This document shows, one piece after another, positions 1-8,461 of a stretch of 64,000 nt of DNA. Origin of the DNA: JABCPE02 sp963520725. Lineage in GTDB: Bacteria; Bacteroidota; Bacteroidia; Flavobacteriales; Weeksellaceae. The stretch covers positions 55,748 to 119,747 of the forward strand of contig CAUQSG010000001.1 of assembly GCA_963520725.1 (NCBI GenBank). Reading direction: 5' to 3'. The notes beneath the pieces are model-generated. The model ran no database searches and was not told where the DNA came from. It saw only the letters and a program-made list of their open reading frames with translations. A program made the translations under genes and the position numbers. Position 1 is the stretch's first letter. The number at the start of each line of letters is the position of its first letter.

Positions 1-60
1 TGGCAAGACTCTTTTGTCAAAGTTTTTTCATTTATGGATGGATTTAGTTATTTTTGCTAA
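1..60 (+). CDS. C-terminal end of an upstream gene (partial)
   Basis: A reading frame enters from the left edge and stops at TAA 58-60, giving 19 residues that end in MDGFSYFC. It is too short to assign a family. Its stop lies within the first codons of the glycosyltransferase that follows, the kind of overlap seen in co-transcribed genes. The call rests only on the open frame and the overlap, so it could be chance. Confidence 0.4.
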   Translation, partial: WQDSFVKVFSFMDGFSYFC

Positions 61-1064
61 AAAATAAAATCGTGGATGTTTCTATTTCCATCATCGTTGC
101 TATTTATAACCGCAGGGACGAACTCACAGAACTGCTGGACTCGCTTCTTGTCCAAGAGGATAAGGATTTTGAAATAGTCATAGTAGATGACGGCTCTTCC
201 GTGGAGCTGCTTCCTGTGGTGGATTTGTATCAAGGGAAACTAAACATTCAGTATTTCAAAAAACAAAATTCAGGGCCAGGGCTCAGCCGAAATTTCGGGG
301 CGGAACGCGCTAAAAACAGCTGGCTGGTTTTCTTGGATAGCGATGTAGTTGTCCCAAGGGATTACATTAAAAACATTAAAAATAATCTTCAAACCCAACC
401 AACCGATGCTTTTGGTGGAGCGGATAAAGCTGATGAAAATTTCTCCAATCTACAAAAGGCAATTTCCTATTCTATGACTTCGGTTTTTACAACGGGTGGA
501 ATTCGTGGAAGCAAGAAAGCAGTCAGTAAATTTCAGCCCAGAAGTTTCAACATGGGAGTGAATAAGGTGGTATTTTCAGCGGTGGGAGGTTTCTCGGATA
601 TGAGAATCGGCGAAGACCCAGACCTTTCTATGAGGCTTTGGGAAAATGGCTACAGCACTTGTTTTTACGAAAATATCGCCGTCTATCACAAACGAAGAAC
701 GAGCCTGAAAAAATTCTCAAAACAAGTATATCAGTTTGGTGTTGCTAGACCTATTCTTAACCAGCGGCACCCTCAATACACGAAGCCTACTTTTTGGTTT
801 CCATCCTTTTTTTTGTTAGGGTTTTTAGGGAGCCTGTTGCTTGGTTTTTGGACAAAAATACCACTTTTGCTGTATGCTTTTTACACTTTTTTGATATTCG
901 TACATTCATTATTTAAGATGAAAAGCCTGCCGATTTCGGTGCTGACCATTGTCACCACTTATGTCCAGATGTTTTCATACGGATGGGGATTTCTTAATTC
1001 TTGGGTAAAACTAAACATCCTAAACCAAACGCCTAAAAAGGCTTTCCCTACGCATTTTTATTAA
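54..1064 (+). CDS. Family 2 glycosyltransferase with C-terminal membrane anchor
   Basis: Inverting GT-A glycosyltransferase that transfers a sugar from a nucleotide donor, probably to a cell-surface glycan or lipid. Seen: N-terminal strand SIIVAIYN, nucleotide-binding VDDGSS at residues 44-49, metal-binding DSD at 95-97, a later GEDPDLSMRLW motif that would hold the catalytic acid, and two or three hydrophobic helices in the last 80 residues that would place the enzyme on the inner membrane. There is no in-frame ATG near the N-terminus: the frame opens at 48, with TTG 54 or GTG 72 as possible starts. TTG 54 overlaps the upstream stop codon and would suit translational coupling. Acceptor and exact product cannot be read. 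Confidence 0.85.
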   Translation: MLKNKIVDVSISIIVAIYNRRDELTELLDSLLVQEDKDFEIVIVDDGSSVELLPVVDLYQGKLNIQYFKKQNSGPGLSRNFGAERAKNSWLVFLDSDVVVPRDYIKNIKNNLQTQPTDAFGGADKADENFSNLQKAISYSMTSVFTTGGIRGSKKAVSKFQPRSFNMGVNKVVFSAVGGFSDMRIGEDPDLSMRLWENGYSTCFYENIAVYHKRRTSLKKFSKQVYQFGVARPILNQRHPQYTKPTFWFPSFFLLGFLGSLLLGFWTKIPLLLYAFYTFLIFVHSLFKMKSLPISVLTIVTTYVQMFSYGWGFLNSWVKLNILNQTPKKAFPTHFY

Positions 1065-1073
1065 AGGGAAGAT

Positions 1074-1958
1074 TTAGTTTTTATTGATTTTTATTTCTTT
1101 GTCAAAGATATTTACGCCGCCTTTAACGCCAAAATCCAGCGTAGTAACGGGGTAGGCTAGACAAATCCCTTCCTTGTCAAAGCGTTTCTTTATTCGTATG
1201 ATGGCTTCGTTCATCGCTTCGTAGAAGTCATCATTGGTCTCAAATTTTATCCAAAACCGAAGTACAAAATCAAGTGTAGAATTTCCTATATCTGTAAAAT
1301 ATAAATCTACTTTTTCATCAGGAAGCAGAGTTTTTATTTTCTTGATTTCATCAAGAGTGGCAGCCTGCACAAACTCCAAATCATCTCCAAAAGAAACGCC
1401 TGTTTTTAGAATGATTCTCCTTTTTTTCAAAGTTGAATAATTGGTAAATGTTCCGCTGTAAATAATTTGATTTGGGATAAAAACATCCTGCCCAGGAATG
1501 GTTCTTATGGTTGTAGTTATCAGACTTACCTGCGTGACAATGCCGTATTTATCATCTATCTCCACCCAGTCGCCCTCCTTGTATGGGCTGTGGGTTTTCA
1601 GAAGCAGTCCCGCAAAAATATTAGACGCTACATCTTTGAACGCAAAACCAGCGATAATTCCCACAATTCCAGCTCCTGCAAGCAAATGCGAGAAAACTTT
1701 GTCCAGTCCCAAAAGCTCCAAAGCGAGATAAACTCCTGAAAACAGGAAAAAACAATAAACCGTAGAAGCGATGATATGGGCAATGTTTGTATGAACCTTG
1801 AAAGCTCGGCGACTGATTCTTTTGGCTATTTTGGCTAAAAAGATAAACAAAATAAGGACAATAACAGCCTCCACCATCTTTGGCAGGAGATGCACGATGG
1901 ATACTTCCCAGTTTTCTAATACTTTTTCTATTTCTATGCCCATTAGAGAATCTTTCAT
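1074..1958 (-). CDS. MscS-family mechanosensitive channel
   Basis: Small-conductance mechanosensitive channel that opens under membrane tension and releases solutes on osmotic downshock. The 294 residues contain three hydrophobic segments (about 27-50, 62-85 and 88-120). The third is Gly/Ala-rich (LLAGAGIVGIIAGFAFKD), as expected of the MscS pore helix. It is followed by the beta domain (YKEGDWVEIDDKYGIV, then FIPNQIIYSGTFTNYS) and an alpha/beta C-terminal domain. Length matches E. coli MscS (about 286). It lies 24 nt downstream of the helicase-nuclease gene on the same strand and is probably co-transcribed with it. ATG at 1958 is used; an in-frame ATG six codons later is possible. Confidence 0.9.
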   Translation of the reverse strand: MKDSLMGIEIEKVLENWEVSIVHLLPKMVEAVIVLILFIFLAKIAKRISRRAFKVHTNIAHIIASTVYCFFLFSGVYLALELLGLDKVFSHLLAGAGIVGIIAGFAFKDVASNIFAGLLLKTHSPYKEGDWVEIDDKYGIVTQVSLITTTIRTIPGQDVFIPNQIIYSGTFTNYSTLKKRRIILKTGVSFGDDLEFVQAATLDEIKKIKTLLPDEKVDLYFTDIGNSTLDFVLRFWIKFETNDDFYEAMNEAIIRIKKRFDKEGICLAYPVTTLDFGVKGGVNIFDKEIKINKN

Positions 1959-1982
1959 AATGTTACTTTTTTTTGGTTAAAA

Positions 1983-3065
1983 TTATTCATCAAAATAAAT
2001 AAGCTTTGTCTCGATTACCTTTTTGCCTATTTTTTCTAAGGCATTTTGGTAATCTTTTACCTGTTTTTGGTGTTTTTTTCTTTCTTCTTCACCTGTTTTG
2101 AAATCAACGATAATGTAGCCTTCATCCTTTTTTATGATACGGTCTGGTCGGTAGAATTTTTGCTCTCCATCTTCCAAAGTGACGAGAATTTCTCTTTCAT
2201 TGATGATTTCTTTCTCGTTTCCACTGAAATATGGAGCGTATTTTTCATCGTTTAGAACTGGCGAAATTTTGTTTGCGATGATTTCTTTTTCTTTCTCAGT
2301 AATCGTTCCCGAGCGGAAAAAACTATCCAAGACCTTTTCCATATCATCCTTGTGGTTTATTTTCGCTAAAATATCATGAATGAGAAGACCCATTCTTGTT
2401 TTCTCTTTTCGTTTTTGATAGCTTTTGGATGGCGTGGCGATTTGGATATTAGCCAGTGATTCCCCTTGTTTGTGGATGGATGAGATGCTCATCGTTGCCC
2501 ATTCTTTTTTCTTTTGTTTAGTTTTTTTTCTGAGCAGCTCCTCATTTGTTTCGAATAAATCAAAGTTGTCTACATTTTCCGTATTGTATTGATCTACAAA
2601 GTCAAATATTTCCAAATGATTTGCCGAATTGCTTGGCTTTTGCAGATAAAGGAAAAGCTGTTCCACTGGGCGTGTGGTGGCTACATACTGCACGCAGAGG
2701 CGGTCGATAAAGTTTTTATAGACATTCTCGCTGTTGAATATTTGGATATCTTCATCGTAGATTTCTAAACCTTTATCAAAGCCCGAGATATTCACCGCAC
2801 TGAGAGCGTTTTCTCCCTCCAAATCATACCATTCCGTGAATTTGGAATCTTGGCTTTTGTTTTCCATCGGCAGGAAAACCACAGGAAACTCCAGCCCTTT
2901 GGCTTTGTGGATGGTCATTATCTGTACAGCATCTATGTTTTCGGAGGCTTGGATGGAGATGTTTTGACCTTCCTCTTCCCAGAATTTCAGGAAATCTTTC
3001 AGGGTCATTCCTGTGTTTTGGGAGAAGCCATAGAGCATCTCTAAGAAATTGAGAATGAAATCCAT
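1983..3065 (-). CDS. UvrD/AddA-type helicase-nuclease, C-terminal part after a frameshift
   Basis: C-terminal third of a RecB/AddA-like helicase-nuclease used in double-strand break processing. Seen: helicase motif V (MTIHKAKGLEFPVVFLP), motif VI (YVATTRP), then a PD-(D/E)XK nuclease domain with GLLIHDIL, YRPDRII, VDFKTG and a QVKDYQNAL helix, so the nuclease residues are intact. The ATG at 3065 is internal: residues upstream in this frame (TDDKE) join smoothly to the N-terminal part if one base is added near 3081. From ATG 5122 to this stop is 3140 nt, one short of 1047 codons. This is either a true -1 frameshift or a sequencing error. Confidence 0.85.
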   Translation of the reverse strand: MDFILNFLEMLYGFSQNTGMTLKDFLKFWEEEGQNISIQASENIDAVQIMTIHKAKGLEFPVVFLPMENKSQDSKFTEWYDLEGENALSAVNISGFDKGLEIYDEDIQIFNSENVYKNFIDRLCVQYVATTRPVEQLFLYLQKPSNSANHLEIFDFVDQYNTENVDNFDLFETNEELLRKKTKQKKKEWATMSISSIHKQGESLANIQIATPSKSYQKRKEKTRMGLLIHDILAKINHKDDMEKVLDSFFRSGTITEKEKEIIANKISPVLNDEKYAPYFSGNEKEIINEREILVTLEDGEQKFYRPDRIIKKDEGYIIVDFKTGEEERKKHQKQVKDYQNALEKIGKKVIETKLIYFDE

Positions 3066-5122
3066 TTCCTTGTCGTCGGTTCTATGAAGTTATAAAGATT
3101 GAGGTTTGGAATATGGGAATGTGCCAAATCCAGCCCGTATCTTTTTTTGATAAAGTCAAATGTTTCCTGCTGCCCTTCAATGGCTAAAATTTCTAGCATT
3201 TCTACTGAAAAATCATGGATTTTGATTCGCCCTAAATCATTGAGATAGTAGAACAGCATCACCAGAAATTTTTTGCTTTTTGGAGCAGCTGTCCAGTTTA
3301 GAAATTCTATCAGAGCATTCAGGGTTTTAGAGAGATTAAGCGTAAGCCCTCGTTCGGAGATGGTTTTAATAAGGGTTTTTTCTCCATTGTACAGCACTTC
3401 TCTGCTTCCCAAAAGCTGAGAATAGTTGAATATATCATTATTCCCTCTGCACAAAATGGTAATATCCGAGAATCTAAAGCCATTATCCAGACACTGCTGG
3501 ATGTCCTGCTGCATCTGGTCTGCGGTATCTTGGTAGAAATCTTCTTTTTTGGCATTTTCTATTAGATTTACTCTTACTCTTCCATTGATATTGGTTTTGG
3601 CTTCCTGCTGGGCTTTTTCACCAAAAATTTCTTTATGCTCAAAATCTCCCAGCTCGGATATGTATTGGTAAAGTTCATTATTAAACCTTACGATGTTCCT
3701 CGCACTTCGGTAGTTTTCTTTTAGTGAAATGACATTGGCAGGGACAGGCGCATTTTCTTTGTGGTTGATGATGTTCAGCATCAGCTGGCTCTCTCCGCCT
3801 CGGAAGCGGTAAATGCTCTGTTTAGGGTCTCCCACGAGGGTAAAACTCGTATTGTCCGAAGAAATTGTGTGGTCTCGCAGCGGCAGGAAATTCTGCCATT
3901 GCAGCGCCGAAGTATCCTGAAACTCATCAAAAAAGTAGTGCAGATACCGAGTTCCTACTTTTTCGTAAATGAAAGCCGAAGGCTCATTTTTCAGGTTTTC
4001 ATTGATGATAATATTAAATTTAGAAAGTAAAACCAAATCGTTTTCTTCCTCTATTTTCGCAAGTTCATCTTGGATTTCCTTATTTACCCGAAGCGGAAGC
4101 AGAGCGTGAAGTATTTTTTCTTTTTTCTGCATCAGGATATAATTGCTGATGAGGTTTCTCCTGCATTCCATCAAATGGCTGAGGATGTCAAAAATATCCT
4201 GTTCCTTTTGTTTTGACTTGGATGAAGCACCTTTTTCAAAAACTGCCAGTGCGGACTCTTCGCTAGATGGGAAAGGGAAATCCTTTCGTTCCTTGTTGTA
4301 GAACTTAGCGACTTCATGGAAAAACTTGGCAATGCTGTTTCTTCCACCGCCTGAGAAATCCTCTATTTCCAGCCCTCTTTCTTTGATAAGGGATATCGTA
4401 TCCTGTGCTATTTTCACAGAATCTTTCTTGATTTCGATAAGGTTTTTTCTGATGTTGTTTTTGGCGTTTTCGTAGGCTTCCCAGTCAAATTCTTTGTTCT
4501 CCAAAAGCCTTTTGTAGTGGATGTCTTTTACAAATTCCTTTGCCGATTGGTAGAGCGTTTGGCTCAGATTTACCCGCTCGTTATTATCCAAACTATAATT
4601 CACAAAATCTATGAAAGTCTCTGAAACCTGTTTGTCTCCGCCTATTTTGTCCAGCATCTGGTCTACGGCTTCTATCAAGTATGGTTCGGGCTGAATTTCC
4701 AAATTAAAATTCTGCGCTAGTCCCAGCTCGTAGGAAAAAGAACGCACCAATTTAGAATTAAATCTATCTATCGTGCCGATGTTCAGCATGGAGTAGTGAT
4801 GCAGGATATAGTCCAGAACCGCTTGGGAACGGCGGTGCAGCTCATCGATAGGGATGTTTTTGCCCTGTTGGCGGAATTTTTCCTGTATATCCAGCAGTTC
4901 TTGGCATTGGGCATAGTTTTCAGCCGTAAATTTTCCCAGCCACTGGAGTATTCGCTCTTTCATCTCATTGGCAGCCTTATTGGTAAAGGTAAGGGCAATG
5001 ATATGCCGAACAGCATCTGGCTCGCTGGGATTTTCCAGACAAAGCATTAGAAGTCTCTGTACGAGGGTGTAAGTTTTGCCCGATCCAGCCGAGGCATTGA
5101 TGACAGTATAAGTGGATTTCAT
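3041..5122 (-). CDS. UvrD/AddA-type helicase-nuclease, N-terminal part before a frameshift
   Basis: N-terminal two thirds of a superfamily 1A helicase related to UvrD, RecB and AddA. Seen: Walker A (NASAGSGKT, about residues 9-17 from the chosen start), motif Ia (IIALTFTNKAANEMKERI), Walker B (FFDEFQDTS), motif III (LVGDPKQSIYRFRGG) and motif IV (NYRSARNIVRF). Motifs V and VI and the nuclease domain are in the overlapping frame downstream. Start chosen at ATG 5122, because a more upstream frame opens only with TTG and a TATTTTTG promoter box (5141-5148, minus strand) lies 18 nt upstream of it. After about residue 685 the sequence runs into an out-of-frame tail (PTTRKWISFSIS), showing that the frame is broken. 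Confidence 0.85.
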   Translation of the reverse strand: MKSTYTVINASAGSGKTYTLVQRLLMLCLENPSEPDAVRHIIALTFTNKAANEMKERILQWLGKFTAENYAQCQELLDIQEKFRQQGKNIPIDELHRRSQAVLDYILHHYSMLNIGTIDRFNSKLVRSFSYELGLAQNFNLEIQPEPYLIEAVDQMLDKIGGDKQVSETFIDFVNYSLDNNERVNLSQTLYQSAKEFVKDIHYKRLLENKEFDWEAYENAKNNIRKNLIEIKKDSVKIAQDTISLIKERGLEIEDFSGGGRNSIAKFFHEVAKFYNKERKDFPFPSSEESALAVFEKGASSKSKQKEQDIFDILSHLMECRRNLISNYILMQKKEKILHALLPLRVNKEIQDELAKIEEENDLVLLSKFNIIINENLKNEPSAFIYEKVGTRYLHYFFDEFQDTSALQWQNFLPLRDHTISSDNTSFTLVGDPKQSIYRFRGGESQLMLNIINHKENAPVPANVISLKENYRSARNIVRFNNELYQYISELGDFEHKEIFGEKAQQEAKTNINGRVRVNLIENAKKEDFYQDTADQMQQDIQQCLDNGFRFSDITILCRGNNDIFNYSQLLGSREVLYNGEKTLIKTISERGLTLNLSKTLNALIEFLNWTAAPKSKKFLVMLFYYLNDLGRIKIHDFSVEMLEILAIEGQQETFDFIKKRYGLDLAHSHIPNLNLYNFIEPTTRKWISFSIS

Positions 5123-5140
5123 TTTTAGGAAAAATTTTCT

Positions 5141-5148
5141 CAAAAATA
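5141..5148 (-). promoter_or_regulatory. -7 promoter box of the helicase-nuclease gene
   Basis: TATTTTTG on the minus strand matches the Bacteroidota sigma-ABfr -7 consensus TAnnTTTG. It ends 18 nt before ATG 5122. No clear -33 TTG was identified. Confidence 0.55.
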
Positions 5149-5206
5149 AGTAAAAAAAAAAATCCCTTCAAATAGAAAATAATTTTTAGAATTCATAGGT
5201 TTTCGT

Positions 5207-5214
5207 TAGATTTG
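5207..5214 (+). promoter_or_regulatory. -7 promoter box of eno
   Basis: TAGATTTG matches the consensus TAnnTTTG and lies 42 nt before the eno start codon. The leader between them is A/T-rich with no Shine-Dalgarno sequence, as is usual in this phylum. Confidence 0.6.
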
Positions 5215-5256
5215 TGAAACGAATAAATTAATTATAACATTAAAAAAAATATTAAA

Positions 5257-6549
5257 ATGGGATTTATTTCATTCATCGAGGCAAGACAGATTTTAGACTC
5301 TCGCGGTAATCCTACTGTGGAGGTAGATGTATTTACAGACAGCGGTGCCATGGGGCGCGCAGCGGTGCCTTCTGGAGCGTCCACTGGGGAACATGAGGCG
5401 GTGGAGCTTCGTGACGGCGGCGCAGAGTTTTTAGGAAAAGGCGTGGAAAAAGCTGTAGAAAATGTAAGGGAAATCATCGCTCCTGAAATCATCGGGCTTC
5501 CTGTCACTCAGCAGAACCTCATTGACCAAATCATGATAGAGGCTGATGGAACTAAAAATAAAGGAAAACTCGGGGCTAATGCTATTCTTGGTGTTTCTCT
5601 GGCAGTGGCAAGAGCTGCAGCGGCGCACCTTAGAATGCCTCTTTATAAATATGTGGGTGGTGTAAATGCCAATACTCTGCCTGTTCCGATGATGAATGTC
5701 ATCAATGGAGGTTCTCACTCGGATGCTCCTATCGCGTTCCAAGAGTTTATGATTATGCCAGTGAAGGCAGATTCTTTCTCTCATGCTCTTAGAAAAGGAA
5801 CAGAAATTTTCCATCATTTGAAATCTATTTTGAAATCTCGCGGACTATCCACAGCGGTGGGTGATGAGGGAGGTTTTGCGCCGACTTTCAAGGGAACGGA
5901 AGACGCTCTGGATACTTTACTCCAAGCGATAGAAAAAGCAGGATACAGACCAGGGGATGATATTATGCTGGCATTGGACTGCGCTTCTTCGGAGTTTTAT
6001 AAAGATGGAGTTTATGATTATAGAAAATTCGAGGGAGAAGGTGGAGCTTACCGCACGAGAGAAGAGCAGGTTTCTTACTTGGCTGAATTGACACAGAAAT
6101 ATCCGATTATTTCCATCGAAGACGGAATGCAGGAAGATGACTGGGAGGGCTGGAAGCTCTTGACAGACAAAATAGGTGACAGAGTGCAGCTGGTAGGAGA
6201 TGACCTTTTCGTGACGAATGTAGAGCGACTTTCACAAGGGATAAAACAAGGAGTAGCCAATTCTATTTTGGTGAAAGTAAACCAAATCGGTTCTCTTTCT
6301 GAAACGATGGCTGCCGTGCAGATGGCTCAGCATAACAAATATACTTCGGTAATGTCCCACCGTTCAGGAGAAACGGAAGATTCTACCATAGCAGACCTTG
6401 CTGTAGCGATGAACTGCGGACAGATAAAAACAGGTTCGGCTTCCCGTTCAGACAGAATGGCAAAATACAACCAGCTACTAAGAATAGAAGAAGCTCTTGG
6501 CGAAACGGCTATTTTCCCTGGGATGGATGCCTTTAAAATCAAGAGATAA
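5257..6549 (+). CDS. eno: Enolase (phosphopyruvate hydratase)
   Basis: Cytosolic glycolytic enzyme that interconverts 2-phosphoglycerate and phosphoenolpyruvate, and part of the RNA degradosome in some bacteria. The 430 residues match the family length. Seen: the mobile active-site loop SGASTGEHEA at 39-48, Mg2+-ligand regions SIEDGMQEDDW (about 286) and GDDLFVTN (about 314), the catalytic Lys in ILVKVNQIG (about 338) and the signature SHRSGETEDSTIADLAVA (about 366). The C-terminus is GMDAFKIKR. Its last 29 nt are imperfectly repeated at 6874-6904, beyond the next gene. Confidence 0.98.
   Translation: MGFISFIEARQILDSRGNPTVEVDVFTDSGAMGRAAVPSGASTGEHEAVELRDGGAEFLGKGVEKAVENVREIIAPEIIGLPVTQQNLIDQIMIEADGTKNKGKLGANAILGVSLAVARAAAAHLRMPLYKYVGGVNANTLPVPMMNVINGGSHSDAPIAFQEFMIMPVKADSFSHALRKGTEIFHHLKSILKSRGLSTAVGDEGGFAPTFKGTEDALDTLLQAIEKAGYRPGDDIMLALDCASSEFYKDGVYDYRKFEGEGGAYRTREEQVSYLAELTQKYPIISIEDGMQEDDWEGWKLLTDKIGDRVQLVGDDLFVTNVERLSQGIKQGVANSILVKVNQIGSLSETMAAVQMAQHNKYTSVMSHRSGETEDSTIADLAVAMNCGQIKTGSASRSDRMAKYNQLLRIEEALGETAIFPGMDAFKIKR
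6521..6549 (+). repeat. 3' end of eno, first copy of a direct repeat
   Basis: The end of eno (TGGATGCCTTTAAAA followed by an AGATAA stop context) recurs at 6874-6904. Fifteen consecutive bases are identical and the tails differ slightly. The two copies bracket the TM2-domain gene. Confidence 0.7.
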
Positions 6550-6560
6550 AAATTAAATTC

Positions 6561-6839
6561 ATGAATAAAATGGAAAACCAGAACTTTCAAAATTCTTCGC
6601 CTATTTATCGAGATAATAAAAAAGTCTTAGCAGGAGTTTTAGCTATCATGTTAGGAGGTTTTGGTATTCATAAATTTATTTTAGGATATACCAAAGAGGG
6701 AGTTCTTCAAATATTAATGAGTTTTTTCTCGTGTGGATTAGCGAGTGTTATTCCTTTTGTAGAAGGGATAATTTATCTTACAAAATCTGATGAGGAATTT
6801 TACCAAATTTATCAAGTAGGAAGAAGACCTTGGTTTTAA
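6561..6839 (+). CDS. TM2-domain membrane protein
   Basis: Small inner-membrane protein of the TM2 family. Seen: about 20 polar residues, then two hydrophobic helices joined by a short turn (VLAGVLAIMLGGFGIHKF, then ILMSFFSCGLASVIPFVEGI) with the family's G-HKF-LG and EGI-YL features. The tail is short and charged. The family has no firm biochemical role and often sits in variable regions. It starts 11 nt after eno (ATG 6561; ATG 6570 is also possible). It is enclosed by the two copies of the eno 3' end, which suggests insertion or duplication at this spot. Confidence 0.85.
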   Translation: MNKMENQNFQNSSPIYRDNKKVLAGVLAIMLGGFGIHKFILGYTKEGVLQILMSFFSCGLASVIPFVEGIIYLTKSDEEFYQIYQVGRRPWF

Positions 6840-6873
6840 GATGATATCCAAAATATATAAAGGATTTCTTTGT

Positions 6874-6904
6874 GGATTGGATGCCTTTAAAAAATAAAAG
6901 ATAA
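6874..6904 (+). repeat. Remnant copy of the eno 3' end
   Basis: Imperfect copy of 6521-6549 lying between the TM2 gene and the next gene. It keeps TGGATGCCTTTAAAA and AGATAA but encodes nothing in frame. It looks like the scar of a duplication or insertion at the end of eno. Confidence 0.65.
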
Positions 6905-7482
6905 TGAAAAGAAGATTAGTATTATTTCTGATGCTCATGGTTCAGTTTTTCATGGCGCAGAACAAAGTGGAAGATTATCTTCATTTAGGAGATAAATATA
7001 GATTTGATAATAAGGATTATAAATTGGTATGGAGTTCTCATCCAGCGAGTAATTTCTACAAGCAGGAGTATATTTTGCCAAATGAAAATGTAGAAAAATA
7101 CACAAGGATGATTATGATTGATTTCTTGGAAGGGGATTTGACTCCAAAGGACGCGATAAGTAATTTTGTCAATAATTTGGAGAATAGTAAAAAGCAAAAT
7201 CCTATTATAAATTATCAAATGTATGAAAGAGAGGATGAGTATATGCTTGATTTTATAATAAGTAAAAACTCTCAGGATGGAAAGGAAGTTCTTATTTTAG
7301 AAAGAAATGTTTATCGATATTTTAGAATAAATACACCGAAGAGAAAGGGTGTTCTGCTTTTTGGCGTTAGTGATAGAGCATACACTAAAAAAGAGATGGA
7401 TAATATGTTTTCTGTCTTGAAAAATAAAAAACTTGATTTAGTAAATAAAGTAATCCAAATAGAAGTTCCTAAAATAAAATAA
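6904..7482 (+). CDS. Secreted protein of unknown function
   Basis: A 192-residue protein starting with a typical signal peptide (MKRRLVLFLMLMVQFFMAQ, cleavage probably after MAQ), so it is exported to the periplasm or beyond. The mature part is a mixed alpha/beta sequence with many Lys, Asn and Glu and no Cys. I recognise no motif. It begins directly at the remnant eno repeat and is 51 nt upstream of the deiminase-family gene on the same strand. No function can be assigned. Confidence 0.75.
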   Translation: MKRRLVLFLMLMVQFFMAQNKVEDYLHLGDKYRFDNKDYKLVWSSHPASNFYKQEYILPNENVEKYTRMIMIDFLEGDLTPKDAISNFVNNLENSKKQNPIINYQMYEREDEYMLDFIISKNSQDGKEVLILERNVYRYFRINTPKRKGVLLFGVSDRAYTKKEMDNMFSVLKNKKLDLVNKVIQIEVPKIK

Positions 7483-7533
7483 TTTTTAAGGAAGGAAAAT
7501 AACAAGACCTTTCTTACATTACAGCAAAAAATT

Positions 7534-8448
7534 ATGAAACTAAATATTAATAACGAAACAGGAAAATTAAAATCTGTAGTTCTTGGTCAGCCAGTATCTA
7601 TGGGAGCAGACCCTACTCTGGAGGAGAGCTATGATGCGAAATCATACCATACCATTCAGCAGGGTGTCTATCCAAAGGAAGAAGATATTATCAATGAAAT
7701 GACTGAGTTTGAAAAAGTTCTCAAGAAATATGATGTGGAGGTTATTCGTCCAGATATTATCAAAGATTACAATCAGGTCTTCGCGCGAGATGTGGCGTTT
7801 GTTATAGAAGATAAGATGATATTGTCTAACCTTATTCCAGATAGAGCTGATGAACAGGAGGCTTACTCCAAAATATTTGAACAAGTGGAGTGGCGTAAAA
7901 TCATCAACCTGCCAGACACAGCCCACATAGAAGGGGGGGATGTGATAGTATGGAATGATTTCTTGTTCATAGGAACTTGTTTTAGTGAGGATTATAGAAA
8001 TTTCAAAACGGCGAGAACTAACGAATACGCCATAGAAATTCTCAAAGAATATTTCCCTAAAAAAAGGATAATAGACCTAGAACTAAAAAAGAATGACACT
8101 GTTCCGTATGAAGGTATTTTGCATCTGGATTGTACATTTAATCCCGTAGGAAAGGACAAATGTATCATCTACAAAGATGGATTCGTGGATGAGAGCGATT
8201 ACAGACTTATTTTGGATATTTTTGGGGAAGAAAATTGTTTCCATGTTACCAAAGAAGAAATGTTTGAAATGAATCCAAATATTTTTTCGATTTCGCCAGA
8301 AGTAGTCGTTTCGGATGCCGCTTTCACTAGGATGAACAGACATTTACAAGATGTTTGGAATATTAAAGTAGAAGAAATTCCTTATCGCGAGATATCCAAA
8401 ATGGGAGGGCTTTTAAGATGCTCCACTATGCCGCTGGTCAGGGAATAA
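7534..8448 (+). CDS. Arginine deiminase/DDAH-fold amidinohydrolase
   Basis: Member of the guanidino-group modifying superfamily (arginine deiminase, dimethylarginine dimethylaminohydrolase, amidinotransferases). These enzymes form a covalent thiouronium intermediate on a Cys. Seen in 304 residues: VFARDVAFVI, HIEGGDVIVW (acidic pair after a His), ILHLDCTFNPV (catalytic His) and, near the C-terminus, GGLLRCSTMPL, where Cys is the expected nucleophile. All catalytic positions are present. The substrate (arginine, a methylarginine or another guanidine) cannot be read. A second, divergent member follows after 13 nt, so the two are probably one transcript. Confidence 0.85.
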   Translation: MKLNINNETGKLKSVVLGQPVSMGADPTLEESYDAKSYHTIQQGVYPKEEDIINEMTEFEKVLKKYDVEVIRPDIIKDYNQVFARDVAFVIEDKMILSNLIPDRADEQEAYSKIFEQVEWRKIINLPDTAHIEGGDVIVWNDFLFIGTCFSEDYRNFKTARTNEYAIEILKEYFPKKRIIDLELKKNDTVPYEGILHLDCTFNPVGKDKCIIYKDGFVDESDYRLILDIFGEENCFHVTKEEMFEMNPNIFSISPEVVVSDAAFTRMNRHLQDVWNIKVEEIPYREISKMGGLLRCSTMPLVRE

Positions 8449-8461
8449 AAAATTAGAAAAA

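Noticed and set aside
5123..5143. TTG 5143 as start of the helicase-nuclease gene
   Set aside because: It lies within the promoter box region; ATG 5122 places Walker A at a normal distance and is preceded by a matching box.
6521..6904. eno-end repeats as true integrase attachment sites
   Set aside because: No integrase is nearby and the copies are imperfect (15 identical bases). They remain a duplication scar rather than a proven att pair.
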